A stretch of 64,000 bases of DNA from Corynebacterium sp. ACRPS (GCF_022346005.1 NZ_JAKRMY010000004.1:62001-126000), one strand, 5' to 3'; shown: positions 1 through 9,419, counted from the first letter of the stretch. Translations and numbers: made by a program. The notes: generated by a model not told the origin, from the sequence alone.

Positions 1-1
1 C

Positions 2-403
2 GGGTTGAAGCTTTCCGGTGGGCAGAAGCAGCGCGTGTCCGTCGCGCGCGCCATGTTAAAGGATGCGCCCATCCTGGTGCTCGATGAGGCCACCTCCGCG
101 CTGGATACCAAGGCCGAGCGCGCGGTCCAGGCTGGCCTAGACGAGCTGATGAAGGACCGGACCACGCTTATTATCGCGCACCGCCTATCCACCATCGCGG
201 ATGTCGATACCATCATCACCCTAGAGGCAGGGCGAATTGATGAAATGGGCTCGCCTGCCGAGCTCGCGCAATCCGGTGGTATTTATGCCGAGCTGCTCAA
301 GCTCACCCAATCCAGCTCCGCCGCGGACCGCCGCCGGCTGAAAAAGTACGGCTTTGTCACCGGGACCAATTCCCGCAGCGAGCACGGCGAAGAAAGTGAA
401 TAA
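2..403 (+). CDS. ABC transporter ATP-binding protein, C-terminal part (partial)
   Basis: This is the 3' end of an ABC ATPase whose start lies before the window. The first visible residues hold the signature motif LSGGQ. The Walker B motif with D-loop ([12 protein letters not shown]) and the H-loop histidine (IIAHRLSTI) follow in the order and spacing of an exporter-type nucleotide-binding domain. The tail after the domain is short and basic. The Walker B and H-loop wording is typical of multidrug or lipid exporters in which permease and ATPase are fused, but no membrane segment is visible, so the substrate and architecture cannot be decided. Confidence 0.9.
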   Translation, partial: GLKLSGGQKQRVSVARAMLKDAPILVLDEATSALDTKAERAVQAGLDELMKDRTTLIIAHRLSTIADVDTIITLEAGRIDEMGSPAELAQSGGIYAELLKLTQSSSAADRRRLKKYGFVTGTNSRSEHGEESE

Positions 404-445
404 ATCCACTGGGACTGCTGCGCTTAAAGCGTTAAGCTTGTGTGC

Positions 446-1576
446 ATGCAGTTTCCTAGCCTAGAAGAGTTGCAAGCCCGCGGAACCCGCAAGTGGACCG
501 TCTTTGATGAGGACGTCCTCCCGCTGTGGATCGCGGAGTCCGATTTTCCCACCGCCCCCGCCGTCAAAAAGGCGCTGCAGGAGATGGTGGATAATGAAAC
601 CTTCGGCTATACCCCCTCCCCCAAGGCCTCGGGGCTGCGCGAGGCAGTCGCCGATTTCTATGCGGAACGCTACGACTGGCGCCCCAATGCCGATCACATC
701 TTCTGGATAGGCGATGTCGTCCGCGGCCTCTTGCTCGGCGTGCAGTACTTCACCCGCAATGATTCCCCCGTCATCGTGCCCGTGCCCTCCTACCCACCGC
801 TGCTAGAGCTCCCCCGCACGGCTGGGCGCGAAAAGATAGAAACTAGCCTCGAGCTAGAGGAAATCGAGCAGGCCTTCAAGGACGGCGCCGGTTCTATTCT
901 CTTGGCCAATCCGTATAACCCGCACGGCCACGTCTTGTCGGAGGACTACCTCCGCGGGCTGGTGGAGTTGGCGGAGAAATACGATGCCCGCATCTTGGCC
1001 GATGAGATCCATGCCCCGCTGGTTTATGAAGGAAAGCATATCCCGGTGGCATCGCTAAGCGAGGAAGCAGCGCAGCGCACCATCACCGTCACCGCCACTT
1101 CCAAGGCCTTTAATACCGCGGGACTCAAGTGCGCGCAGATCATCTTTTCCAATGCCGCCGATGCCCAAAAGTGGAACGGTCTGACCGGCGTAGCCAAAGA
1201 CGGGACCGGCACCTTGGGCGTGCTTGCCGCCGAGGCCGCTTACCGCCACGGCGGGGGCTTCTTAGACGAGGGAATCGAGTACCTGCGCGAGACACGCGAC
1301 TGGTTGGTGAAAGAACTCCCGCAGCGCATCCCTGGGCTAAAGACCTCGCAGCCCCAAGCCACCTACCTGTTGTGGCTAGACTTTTCCGATACCGCCCTCG
1401 CTGGCAATCCCCAGCCCGCCAAGTGGCTGCGCGAAAACGCCCGCGTCGCCCTCAACGAGGGCGATACCTTCGGCACCGGCGGCCCCGGCCACGCGCGGTT
1501 GAACTTCGCCACTTCCCGCGAGATCTTGGGCGAGGCACTCGACCGCATGGAAAAGGCCTTCGCCGAGCTCGACTAG
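446..1576 (+). CDS. aecD: Cystathionine beta-lyase / C-S lyase (PatB/MalY family aminotransferase)
   Basis: This is a PLP-dependent fold-type I enzyme of about 376 residues, the normal length for the family. It cleaves the C-S bond of cystathionine and related cysteine conjugates to give pyruvate, ammonia and a thiol. The N-terminus (MQFPSLEEL, then DVLPLWIAESDF) resembles corynebacterial AecD as I recall it. The PLP lysine lies in ATSKAFN, about residue 222, and ANPYNPHG is the usual loop contacting the cofactor. A GTG six bases upstream (440) is an alternative start; ATG 446 matches the family N-terminus better. The next genes, brnQ and a luciferase-like monooxygenase, repeat the C. glutamicum order. 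A terminator follows, so brnQ probably also has its own promoter. Confidence 0.88.
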   Translation: MQFPSLEELQARGTRKWTVFDEDVLPLWIAESDFPTAPAVKKALQEMVDNETFGYTPSPKASGLREAVADFYAERYDWRPNADHIFWIGDVVRGLLLGVQYFTRNDSPVIVPVPSYPPLLELPRTAGREKIETSLELEEIEQAFKDGAGSILLANPYNPHGHVLSEDYLRGLVELAEKYDARILADEIHAPLVYEGKHIPVASLSEEAAQRTITVTATSKAFNTAGLKCAQIIFSNAADAQKWNGLTGVAKDGTGTLGVLAAEAAYRHGGGFLDEGIEYLRETRDWLVKELPQRIPGLKTSQPQATYLLWLDFSDTALAGNPQPAKWLRENARVALNEGDTFGTGGPGHARLNFATSREILGEALDRMEKAFAELD

Positions 1577-1600
1577 CTCCCCCGCCATCCTTTCTCCTCG

Positions 1601-1627
1601 CCCCATCGCACGCGCGATGGGGCTTTT
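1601..1627 (+). terminator. Rho-independent terminator after aecD
   Basis: A nine-base GC-rich stem (CCCCATCGC / GCGATGGGG) with a four-base loop is followed by CTTTTATT. It lies 25 bases after the aecD stop, so read-through into brnQ should be limited. Confidence 0.85.
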
Positions 1628-1668
1628 ATTGCATTTTCACCATGCTTTGATTTCTCAACAGGTGGGCA

Positions 1669-1704
1669 GTAATATCTCATTACACGAATAGCCCCTATAG
1701 GGCT
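1669..1704. promoter_or_regulatory. Two small inverted repeats in the brnQ leader region
   Basis: GTAAT-N5-ATTAC (1669-1683) is followed by TAGCCC-N5-GGGCTA, ending about 1704. Both lie in the 160-base gap between the aecD terminator and brnQ. Such dyads could be operators or a leader hairpin, for example for a branched-chain amino acid regulator of the Lrp type. That role is inference only. Confidence 0.35.
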
Positions 1705-1789
1705 ACAGAATTCGCATTCTCGTTCGCGCCCCGCCACCACGGCTCTCGGCGCGGCCGATGGTTTTAGTACGCAATGTTAAGGAGCCAGG

Positions 1790-3217
1790 ATGGCTACCAC
1801 CACCGCCTCAGGCACCCCCAAGAGCAAGGCCACCGTTGTCATTGCTTCGCTCATGCTCTTTTCGATGTTCTTCGGCGCCGGCAACCTCATTTTCCCGCCC
1901 ATGGTGGGCGTATCCGCCGGTACCAACTTCTGGCCCGCGGTGCTGGGCTTCCTCGCTGCCGGCGTACTCTTGCCCGTCCTGGCCATCATCGCGGTCGCCA
2001 TTTCCGGCCGCTCCGTGCGCGACCTGGGCGCGAATGGCGGCGCTATCTTCGGCGTCGCCTTTTCCGCCATGGCCTACCTGTCCATCGGCGCTTTCTACGC
2101 GCTCCCGCGCACCGGCGCGGTCTCCATGGAAACGGCGATTACTCCCCTTTTGGGCTGGGAAGGCACCCTGGCTAGCGGTTTATTCAATACCATCTTCTTC
2201 CTCATCGCGCTCGGCCTGGCGTGGAAGCCCAATTCCATCATCGATACCCTGGGCAAATTCCTCACCCCAGCCCTGGTTGCGCTGCTGGTCATCCTCATTA
2301 CCTTGGCCGCGCTGAATCACCCGCGCGATCCCCAGATGCCCACTGAAGATTACGTTTCTTCCCCCATGGTCACCGGCCTTTTCGAGGGCTATAACACCAT
2401 GGACGCCATCGCCGGCCTGGCCTTTTCCATCGTCATCGTGGGTTCCCTGCGCTCTAAGGGCTTTAAGACCCAAAAGTCCCTGGTGAAGGGCACCATCACC
2501 GCGGCGCTCGTCGCCGGCGCCCTGCTTGCCGCCATCTACCTGGGCCTTGCCTGGGTAGGCCAGACCTTGCCCGATGGCCAGTCCTATGATTCAGGTGCGC
2601 CGCTGCTTGCCGAGGCCGCCAATCTCACCATGGGCACCTTCGGCCAGGCCCTCTTCTCCGCCATCGTCGTCCTCGCTTGCCTGACCACCGCGGTGGGCCT
2701 TATTACCGCCACCTCCGCGTTCTTCGAGATGCTGGTGCCGAAGACGACCTACCACCTGTGGGCCTGCATCTTTACCGCGATGTCTATCCTCTTCGCCTTC
2801 CAAGGCCTCGACACCGTGCTATCCATTGCGGTGCCGTTTATTACCTTCCTGTACCCACCGGCCATTTCCCTTATCCTGCTCACGCTTATCCAGCCGGCGG
2901 TAAAGAAGTCCGTCGTGTTCTACTGGACCTACCGCCTGGCCCTGTGGGTATCGGTCATCTGGTCCGCCCTGACCGTCATTTCCGCGCAGGGTTGGGGCAC
3001 CACCGCCCTGGATCCCGTCTTGTCGCTGTCGCCGGGCCAAGCGGTGGATCTTGGCTGGATCGTGCCGACCGTCATCGCGGCAGTTATTGGCCTGATTGTG
3101 GATATCTCCACCAAGGCCGGGGAGAAGCACTCCAACTCCGTGACCGCGGCGGCCGATGCTGATGACGAGGCCGTCGTTGACTCGCCGCTCGATGCCGCGG
3201 CATCGCCAAAGAGCTAA
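1790..3217 (+). CDS. brnQ: Branched-chain amino acid carrier BrnQ (LIVCS family)
   Basis: This 475-residue membrane protein imports leucine, isoleucine and valine with sodium. The N-terminal stretch FSMFFGAGNLIFPP is the LIVCS signature, and about twelve hydrophobic segments follow (for example near residues 40-60, 75-95, 120-140, 190-215 and 275-300). The C-terminal tail is polar and acidic. AAGGAG lies 6 bases before ATG 1790, which fixes the start. The aecD-brnQ-monooxygenase order is the same as in C. glutamicum, where BrnQ is the main branched-chain amino acid importer. Confidence 0.95.
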   Translation: MATTTASGTPKSKATVVIASLMLFSMFFGAGNLIFPPMVGVSAGTNFWPAVLGFLAAGVLLPVLAIIAVAISGRSVRDLGANGGAIFGVAFSAMAYLSIGAFYALPRTGAVSMETAITPLLGWEGTLASGLFNTIFFLIALGLAWKPNSIIDTLGKFLTPALVALLVILITLAALNHPRDPQMPTEDYVSSPMVTGLFEGYNTMDAIAGLAFSIVIVGSLRSKGFKTQKSLVKGTITAALVAGALLAAIYLGLAWVGQTLPDGQSYDSGAPLLAEAANLTMGTFGQALFSAIVVLACLTTAVGLITATSAFFEMLVPKTTYHLWACIFTAMSILFAFQGLDTVLSIAVPFITFLYPPAISLILLTLIQPAVKKSVVFYWTYRLALWVSVIWSALTVISAQGWGTTALDPVLSLSPGQAVDLGWIVPTVIAAVIGLIVDISTKAGEKHSNSVTAAADADDEAVVDSPLDAAASPKS

Positions 3218-3233
3218 GCTCTCTCCTTCCACA

Positions 3234-3277
3234 CCCCGCCGTGGGCCCGCATTCCTCGGGCTCCGCGGCGGGGTTTT
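3234..3277 (+). terminator. Rho-independent terminator after brnQ
   Basis: CCCCGCCG pairs with CGGCGGGG across a loop that holds a second small stem (GGGCCCG / CGGGCTC), and TTTT follows. It lies 16 bases after the brnQ stop. Confidence 0.85.
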
Positions 3278-3405
3278 GTCTGCGATTTCAACTCAGCTAG
3301 GGACGCCGGGATGCGCATGGTCGCGCGAAAAAGTACGGAATAGCCCCGCCCCACGTACCGTTGCACTATAGGTACTATCCCCGCGAGAAAAAGGATTATT
3401 TTCCC

Positions 3406-4425
3406 ATGACTGATCAGGCGCCGCTTTCCGTATTGGACTTTTGCACCATCTATGACGGTGAAACCCCTGCCCAATCCATTAACCGGTCGGTGGAATTGGC
3501 CCAAGAAGCCGAAAAGCTGGGGTATTCCCGCATGTGGTACACCGAGCACCACAATATGAAGTCCATTATGTCCTCCGCGCCCGCCGTCCTCATCGCGCAC
3601 ATCGGCGCCAAGACGGAGCGCATCCGGTTAGGCTCCGGCGGCGTGATGCTGCCCAACCACTCGCCGTACGTCATCGCCGAGCAATTCGGCACCCTGGAAG
3701 AGATGTACCCGAACCGCATCGACTTGGGCGTCGGCCGCGCCCCCGGCACGGACATGAATACCTTGGGCCGTGCGCTGCGCCGCGATGGGCAGTCTGCCGA
3801 GCGTTTTCCAGAAGACGTCAAAGAGCTCAATGCGTACCTCGAGGGCAAGGCCTATATCCCTGGAGTTAGCGCGATTCCCGGAGCTAATACGAACGTTCCT
3901 ATCTATATTCTGGGCTCGTCCATGTTCGGCGCTTCGCTCGCGGCAAAGCTCGGCCTCCCCTACGCCTTTGCCTCCCACTTCGCCCCGCAGCACCTCGAGG
4001 AAGCAACCACCTACTACCGGGAAAACTTCCAGCCTTCCGAGCGGTTTACCAAGCCCTACGTCATCGCCGGGGTAAACGTCACAGCCGCCGATACTATGCA
4101 AGAGGCAGAAGCCGAGTACGAGCGCGTGTGCTTCAACCGCGTGAAGTCTTTCGCCGGCCGCGGCAAGTACCTGACCGATCAGCAGGTAGAGCAGATCATC
4201 GAGTCCTACCAGGGCCAGCAAATCCTGGACATGCTGCGCTACTCCGCGGTGGGTACCACCAAGGAAGTCACCGAATACTTAGAGAAGTTCCAAGAGCACG
4301 CCAAGGCCGACGAGCTTATGATTTCCCTGCAGTCCAGCTCGCACGAGAACGTCATCAAGAATATGCACGTGCTTGCTGAGGGCTGGCAGCTCGATCCAGC
4401 CAACGTAGCGGGTACCCCGCGCTAA
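3406..4425 (+). CDS. Luciferase-like FMN-dependent monooxygenase (alkanal monooxygenase family)
   Basis: This 339-residue cytoplasmic protein belongs to the bacterial luciferase-like flavin monooxygenases. Typical features are the N-terminal LSVLDF strand, the stretch YTEHHNM near residue 47, GSGGVMLPNHSP near residue 85, and GVGRAPGTD. This subgroup uses reduced flavin supplied by a separate reductase, and the physiological substrate is unknown. A TTG start at 3361 is possible, but ATG 3406 is preferred because GAAAAAGGA lies about 11 bases upstream. In C. glutamicum the same protein follows brnQ, so this is a conserved three-gene neighbourhood rather than a fused pathway. Confidence 0.88.
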   Translation: MTDQAPLSVLDFCTIYDGETPAQSINRSVELAQEAEKLGYSRMWYTEHHNMKSIMSSAPAVLIAHIGAKTERIRLGSGGVMLPNHSPYVIAEQFGTLEEMYPNRIDLGVGRAPGTDMNTLGRALRRDGQSAERFPEDVKELNAYLEGKAYIPGVSAIPGANTNVPIYILGSSMFGASLAAKLGLPYAFASHFAPQHLEEATTYYRENFQPSERFTKPYVIAGVNVTAADTMQEAEAEYERVCFNRVKSFAGRGKYLTDQQVEQIIESYQGQQILDMLRYSAVGTTKEVTEYLEKFQEHAKADELMISLQSSSHENVIKNMHVLAEGWQLDPANVAGTPR

Positions 4426-4580
4426 ACCCCGCCTCACTGCGCTACAAAGCGCCGCGTTGGGCCGCCCTCGGCCTCAACGCTGGCCGCTCGGTGCCACCGA
4501 GGCTCGCCACACAACAGCCGCTGAGATTGCCCTAATTAATGGCAATATATGCCTCCCCCCGAATGGTTTTAGAGCGTTTA

Positions 4581-4596
4581 TGTGTTGAGTAACACA
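4581..4596. promoter_or_regulatory. CRP/GlxR-like palindrome and promoter before the ABC importer operon
   Basis: TGTGTTGAGTAACACA is a perfect palindrome that keeps the TGTG-N8-CACA core of the corynebacterial GlxR (cAMP receptor) consensus but lacks its flanking A/T pair. A possible -10 box TATTCT (4602-4607) ends 6 bases before the ATG at 4614, so the operon may be transcribed leaderless with the palindrome over the -35 region. Carbon-source control by GlxR is inferred. Confidence 0.5.
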
Positions 4597-4613
4597 CACG
4601 TTATTCTTCATTT

Positions 4614-6134
4614 ATGAAAATTTTGCGTGCGCGCTCAGCGCTAGGCTGTCTCGCGATGGTGACAGCGCTGAGCACGATAACAGCTTGTTCAGCGGGCCAT
4701 ACCGCGGTGGTAGATACCTCCGGCGACAACGCCGCCCTAACGGTGGCATCTAGTTCGGGGGCCACCTCGCTCGATTTCACCACTACCGGTGGGGCCGCCG
4801 CGCCCTCGGTGCTTATGGATAATGTCTATGAAACCTTGGTGCGCATCGATGAAGACGGCTCCATCACCCCAGGCTTAGCCAAGGACTGGGACATCAGTGA
4901 GGATGCGAAGACCTATACTTTCCACCTGCGCGATGGCGTGACCTTTTCCAATGGCGACCCCTTTACCGCGCAGACCGCAGCCTTTTCCATTAATTACGTA
5001 AAAAATGACTGGGCCAACGGCATTTCCGCTGCCATGGACCCCGTCGAAAGCGCCACCGCAGTAGATGACCACACCCTCAAGGTGCGCCTAGAAAAGCCCT
5101 CCAACCGCTGGCTGTGGTCCATGGGCACCACCATCGGCGCGATGATGTCGCCTAAGGGCATGGATGACCTTGCAGCGAAGCCTATCGGCACCGGCCCCTA
5201 CGAGGTGGCGGGATTTTCCCCCGCAGAATTCGTCTCCTTGCACAAGCGCGATGATTACTGGGGCACACCGTCTGAGCACGATGTCACGGTGCGCTACTTC
5301 CCCGATGCCATTTCCTCGGTCACCGCGCTGCGTTCGGGCGGAGTGGACGTCGTCTGGGGCGTGGGTAATCCCGAAATCCTCGATTCCCTGGATGATTCCA
5401 TCGATACCAACGTAGGCACCACCAATGGTGAGGTCCTGTTATCGATGAATAATGACCGCGCCCCCTTCGACGATCCGCGCGTGCGGCAGGCCGTGGCCTA
5501 CGCCGTCGACCGCGAGGCGGCCAATGACATCGTGTGGTCCGGCATGGCCACCGATACCGGCGGCGCGCCCATGCCGCCCACCGATCCTTGGTTCGAGGGC
5601 AAGAACTATTACGACTTCAACCCGGATAAAGCCCGCTCGCTGCTTGCCGATGCCGGCGCCGAGGGCACCCCACTCACCATCACCGTGCCCACGCTCTACT
5701 ACGCCCAGGCCATTTCCGAGCTGCTGTACTCGCAGCTTTCCGATGTCGGTTTTGATGTCACCCTCGAAACCGCCGAGTTCCCCGCCGTGTGGCTGGGCCA
5801 GGTTCACGGCGCCAAGGACTACCAGATGTCGATTATCTCCCACGTGGAGGCCCGCGATATTCCGGCGCTTTTTGGCAACCCGGATTACTACCTGAATTAC
5901 GATTCCGCCCGCACGCGCGAGCTGCTCGATAAGGCCGATACCGCAGCGCCTGAAGACTATCCCCGCCGCATGACGCAGGTGGTGGACCAAATCATGGCCG
6001 ATGCCGGCGCGCTGACCGTGATGAATATGCCGAATGTCGTTTTAACGCGCCACGGCATTAGCGGCTTGCACACAGATCAGGTCACCGACGCGATAGTCTT
6101 GCGCGATCTCACCGACGACAAGGAGGACCAATGA
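4614..6134 (+). CDS. ABC transporter substrate-binding lipoprotein (peptide/nickel/opine family, SBP_bac_5)
   Basis: This 506-residue exported lipoprotein captures the substrate for the importer encoded by the next three genes. The signal peptide ends in the lipobox TITAC with Cys25 as the lipidated residue. The mature part shows family 5 features: YETLVRI, then GLAKDWDISEDAKTYTFHLR near residue 90, and RQAVAYAVDR near 290. Peptides are the commonest substrates of this family, but nickel, opines and sugars also occur, and the sequence does not decide. The stop overlaps the next start by four bases (ATGA), so translation is coupled. Confidence 0.88.
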   Translation: MKILRARSALGCLAMVTALSTITACSAGHTAVVDTSGDNAALTVASSSGATSLDFTTTGGAAAPSVLMDNVYETLVRIDEDGSITPGLAKDWDISEDAKTYTFHLRDGVTFSNGDPFTAQTAAFSINYVKNDWANGISAAMDPVESATAVDDHTLKVRLEKPSNRWLWSMGTTIGAMMSPKGMDDLAAKPIGTGPYEVAGFSPAEFVSLHKRDDYWGTPSEHDVTVRYFPDAISSVTALRSGGVDVVWGVGNPEILDSLDDSIDTNVGTTNGEVLLSMNNDRAPFDDPRVRQAVAYAVDREAANDIVWSGMATDTGGAPMPPTDPWFEGKNYYDFNPDKARSLLADAGAEGTPLTITVPTLYYAQAISELLYSQLSDVGFDVTLETAEFPAVWLGQVHGAKDYQMSIISHVEARDIPALFGNPDYYLNYDSARTRELLDKADTAAPEDYPRRMTQVVDQIMADAGALTVMNMPNVVLTRHGISGLHTDQVTDAIVLRDLTDDKEDQ

Positions 6135-7096
6135 GTACCTCTCGAGCCCAGGCCTTAATCCGGCCGCTGCTGCGCTTTGTGCTCACGCTTTTTCTCGCCT
6201 CCCTCATCATTTTCGCGCTCATGCGCGCCGTGCCCGGCAACCCGGCGCGCGTCGCGTTGGGGGTTAATGCCACTGATGATGCCATCGCCGAGCTCAGCGC
6301 GGAACTCGGCCTGGACCGGCCGCTGCTCGCACAGTATGTCGAGTGGGTAAAGGGCCTGGCCACCGGCGATTTCGGCAAGTCGCTGTCCTCGCAGCAGGAC
6401 ATCACCCCGCTCGTCCTTGACCGCCTGCAGGTCACGCTCATCCTCATCGGCCTGGCCATGGCCTTGGCGCTGGCCTGCGCGATTCCCATCGGTATGTGGT
6501 TGGCGCACAACCGCAATTCGCGGGTTGCCGGCTTGGTCTCTGCGGGAACGCAGCTGGGCATCGCCGTACCAAGCTTCTTGGTCGGCATCATCTTAGTGGC
6601 CATCTTCGCGGTCCACCTGGGCTGGCTGCCGGCCAATGGTTGGGTGCCACCTAACCGCGGCGTAGGCGATTTCCTGCGCCACCTCATCCTGCCGGTCATC
6701 GCCTTGGCCCTGGTCCAGGGTGCGATGCTCACGCGCTATATGCGCTCCTCGGTGCTCGACGTTATGGACCAAGACTATATCCGTACCGCGCGCGCCCTGG
6801 GCGATTCCCCGCGGGAGGCCCTGCACCGCCACGGGCTGCGCAATGCCGCGCTGCCGGTACTGACTGTTTCTGGCCTGCAATTGACCTCGATGGTGGTAGG
6901 CGCCGTGGTCATTGAATCCGTCTTCGTCATCCCCGGCGTAGGTTCCATGCTGCTCGATGCAGTCTCCGTGCGCGATCTGACCACGGTGCAGACGCTTGTC
7001 ATGCTGCTGGTCACCTTCGCGCTGGCAGTAAACATGCTTACCGATGTCGCCTACCGCCTCATCGATCCCCGAATCAAGGCAGGTGACGCACGATGA
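6131..7096 (+). CDS. ABC transporter permease, DppB/OppB type
   Basis: This 321-residue inner-membrane subunit has about six hydrophobic segments. The DppB family N-terminal signature (ALMRAVPGNPARVALG) and the EAA loop contacting the ATPase (DYIRTARALGDSPREALHRHGLRNA, around residues 215-240) are both present. AAGGAGG lies just before ATG 6131, inside the end of the binding-protein gene. It pairs with the DppC-type permease encoded next, and the two genes overlap by four bases. Confidence 0.92.
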   Translation: MSTSRAQALIRPLLRFVLTLFLASLIIFALMRAVPGNPARVALGVNATDDAIAELSAELGLDRPLLAQYVEWVKGLATGDFGKSLSSQQDITPLVLDRLQVTLILIGLAMALALACAIPIGMWLAHNRNSRVAGLVSAGTQLGIAVPSFLVGIILVAIFAVHLGWLPANGWVPPNRGVGDFLRHLILPVIALALVQGAMLTRYMRSSVLDVMDQDYIRTARALGDSPREALHRHGLRNAALPVLTVSGLQLTSMVVGAVVIESVFVIPGVGSMLLDAVSVRDLTTVQTLVMLLVTFALAVNMLTDVAYRLIDPRIKAGDAR

Positions 7097-7914
7097 AAAT
7101 GCGTTTTTCTGGTTGGCTAGGCGCCGTGCTCGTCGGCGCGGTCGTAGTAGTCGCCCTCGTATCGCTGGTGTGGACGCCGTACGATCCCACCCTCGCGCAA
7201 CCGGGCAGCCGCCTGTCCGGCCCCACCGCAGATCATCTCTTGGGCACGGACCGCTTCGGGCGCGATACCGCCTCGCGCATCATGGCGGGCGCGAAAATCA
7301 CGGTCTTCGTGGGGCTTATCGCCGTCGGCATCGCAGGGCTTATCGGCATCCCGCTGGGGATCCTCGCGGGCATGCGCCGCGGCACCTGGGTAGAAGCGCT
7401 GGTCATGCGCGGCGCCGACGTCGTAATCGCCTTCCCGGCGCTTTTGCTAGCCATTATCGCCGGCGCGGTCTGGGGCCCATCGACGCTTACGGCCATGATT
7501 GCCATCGGTATTTCCGGCATCCCGTCCTTTGCCCGCGTGGCGCGTTCAGGCACGCTGCAGGTGGTCACGCAGGACTATATCGCCTCCGCCCGCATCTCCG
7601 CCGTGCCGGGATGGAAGGTGGCGGTGCGCCATGTCCTCCCGAATATCGCGGGCCTTATCATCGTCCAGGCGTCGGTGTATTTTGCCCTCGCCATCCTCGC
7701 AGAGGCGGGCCTGTCCTACCTCGGTTTGGGGACGCCTCCCCCGGCCGCCTCGTGGGGCCGCATGCTGCAGGACTCCCAATCGCTGCTGAGCACCGATCCC
7801 CTCCAGGCCCTCTGGCCAGGCCTTGCCATCGCCGCCACGGTCTTGGGCTTTAACCTGCTTGGCGATGCCCTCCGTGATGCCCTCGACCCCCGCATGAAAG
7901 GAGCCACGCGATGA
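7093..7914 (+). CDS. ABC transporter permease, DppC/OppC type
   Basis: This second permease of the peptide-type importer has 273 residues. It has one N-terminal membrane segment, then the DppC signature LLGTDRFGRDTASRIMAGA near residue 50, and a permease core with the EAA loop (DYIASARISAVPGWKVAVRHVLPN, around residues 165-188). The C-terminal motif LGDALRDALDPRMK is typical of the family. The gene overlaps both neighbours by four bases, which indicates one polycistronic message. Confidence 0.92.
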   Translation: MKMRFSGWLGAVLVGAVVVVALVSLVWTPYDPTLAQPGSRLSGPTADHLLGTDRFGRDTASRIMAGAKITVFVGLIAVGIAGLIGIPLGILAGMRRGTWVEALVMRGADVVIAFPALLLAIIAGAVWGPSTLTAMIAIGISGIPSFARVARSGTLQVVTQDYIASARISAVPGWKVAVRHVLPNIAGLIIVQASVYFALAILAEAGLSYLGLGTPPPAASWGRMLQDSQSLLSTDPLQALWPGLAIAATVLGFNLLGDALRDALDPRMKGATR

Positions 7915-9359
7915 GCCTTTTAAGCGTGCGCGATCTCAGCCTCAGTGCCTCCGAATCCTCCCTCGTCGGGCCTCTTAACTTCGAGCTCGAGGCGGGCGAA
8001 AAGCTCGGCATCATCGGCGAATCCGGCTCTGGTAAATCACTGACCGCGCTGTCCATCATGGGCTTGCTGTCCACGGGCATTTCCGCCACCGGCGAGGTCA
8101 CAGTGGCCGATCACCAGATCATCGGCGCGCGGGATTCCGCTATCCGCCCGCTGCGCGGCAAGACCATGGCCATGGTCTTTCAAGAGCCCATGAGCGCGCT
8201 GGATCCCTTAATGCGCATTAGTGCCCAGCTCACCCACGCCGGCGCACACGATACCGCCGCGGCCCTAGAGGAAGTCGACCTCGACGCCGACCTCGCCTCG
8301 CGCTTTCCCCACCAGCTATCCGGCGGGCAGCGCCAGCGCGTCCTCTTAGCCATGGCCATGGCGGGCAGCCCCGACGTGCTCATCTGCGACGAGCCCACCA
8401 CCGCCCTCGATGCCACCACGCAGGACGGTGTCCTCCGCGTCATCGAGCGCGTTACCGAACAACGCGGCACCGCACTGCTTTTTATCACCCACGACCTCAA
8501 TGTCATCCAGCGCATGTGCCCGCGGGTGTTGGTCATGCGCGATGGCTACATCGTGGAAGAAGGCCGCACCGAGCGCGTGCTTACTAAGCCCCGCCACGCT
8601 TATACCCAAGAGCTGGTCTCGGCCTCGCAGCCGCCCGACTTCGCCCTCACCCCGGCGGGCGAGGGGAAGGATGTGGTGGTATTGGAGGGCATCGGCAAGC
8701 AGCATGGCTCCCAGGCCGCGCTGGCGGGGATCGATCTCCGCGTGCGCCGCGGCGAGCGGCTCGGCATTGTCGGTGGCTCCGGTTCCGGCAAGACCAGCCT
8801 GCTGAAGATTGTGGCGGGCCTGGATGCCCCGACCTCTGGAACCAGCACCGTGGACGGGCGCGTGCAGATGGTTTTCCAAGACCCGCAAGGTTCACTGAAC
8901 CCGCGGCTGAAGATCTGGAAATCCATCGCCGAGGCCATGCCCGGGCGCCTATCCAAGGCCGAGCAGCGCGAGCGCGCCGCCGCCGCACTGGAAGAAGTGG
9001 GAATTTCCGGCAAAGCGCTCGACCGCTATCCCCACGAGTTTTCCGGCGGGCAACGCCAACGCATCTCCATCGCCCGCGCGCTGTGCGGCGAACCGGATAT
9101 TCTACTTGCCGATGAAGCCGTCTCCGCCCTCGATATGTCCGTGCAAGCCCAGGTGCTGGAATTGCTCGCCCGCCTCATTGAGGATCGCGGGCTGACCCTG
9201 CTATTTGTCACCCACGATCTCTCCGTGGTGCGCGGGCTCTGCGATAGGGTCGCCGTGCTCAACCGCGGCGAACTGGTCGAACACGGTCCCACCGAGCGCG
9301 TGTGGTCGAAGCCCGAGAGCGACTACACCCGCCGGCTCATCGCCGCCGCAGGGCAATAA
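7911..9359 (+). CDS. ABC transporter ATPase with two fused nucleotide-binding domains (DppD-DppF type)
   Basis: This 482-residue protein contains both ATPases of the importer in one chain. Domain 1 has Walker A GESGSGKS (about 35-42), signature LSGGQRQR and Walker B VLICDEPTTALD. Domain 2 starts near residue 245 and has Walker A GGSGSGKT, FSGGQRQR and ILLADEAVSALD. Both H-loops (FITHDL, FVTHDL) are present, so both sites look catalytically complete. In most bacteria DppD and DppF are separate proteins; fused forms are common in actinobacteria. It is the last gene of the operon, and no clear terminator follows. Confidence 0.92.
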   Translation: MSLLSVRDLSLSASESSLVGPLNFELEAGEKLGIIGESGSGKSLTALSIMGLLSTGISATGEVTVADHQIIGARDSAIRPLRGKTMAMVFQEPMSALDPLMRISAQLTHAGAHDTAAALEEVDLDADLASRFPHQLSGGQRQRVLLAMAMAGSPDVLICDEPTTALDATTQDGVLRVIERVTEQRGTALLFITHDLNVIQRMCPRVLVMRDGYIVEEGRTERVLTKPRHAYTQELVSASQPPDFALTPAGEGKDVVVLEGIGKQHGSQAALAGIDLRVRRGERLGIVGGSGSGKTSLLKIVAGLDAPTSGTSTVDGRVQMVFQDPQGSLNPRLKIWKSIAEAMPGRLSKAEQRERAAAALEEVGISGKALDRYPHEFSGGQRQRISIARALCGEPDILLADEAVSALDMSVQAQVLELLARLIEDRGLTLLFVTHDLSVVRGLCDRVAVLNRGELVEHGPTERVWSKPESDYTRRLIAAAGQ

Positions 9360-9419
9360 ATTCCCACGGCGTAAGGTGGTTGCGGTAGACGTTTTTAGCG
9401 AAAGGAGTCCCACAGGCTC

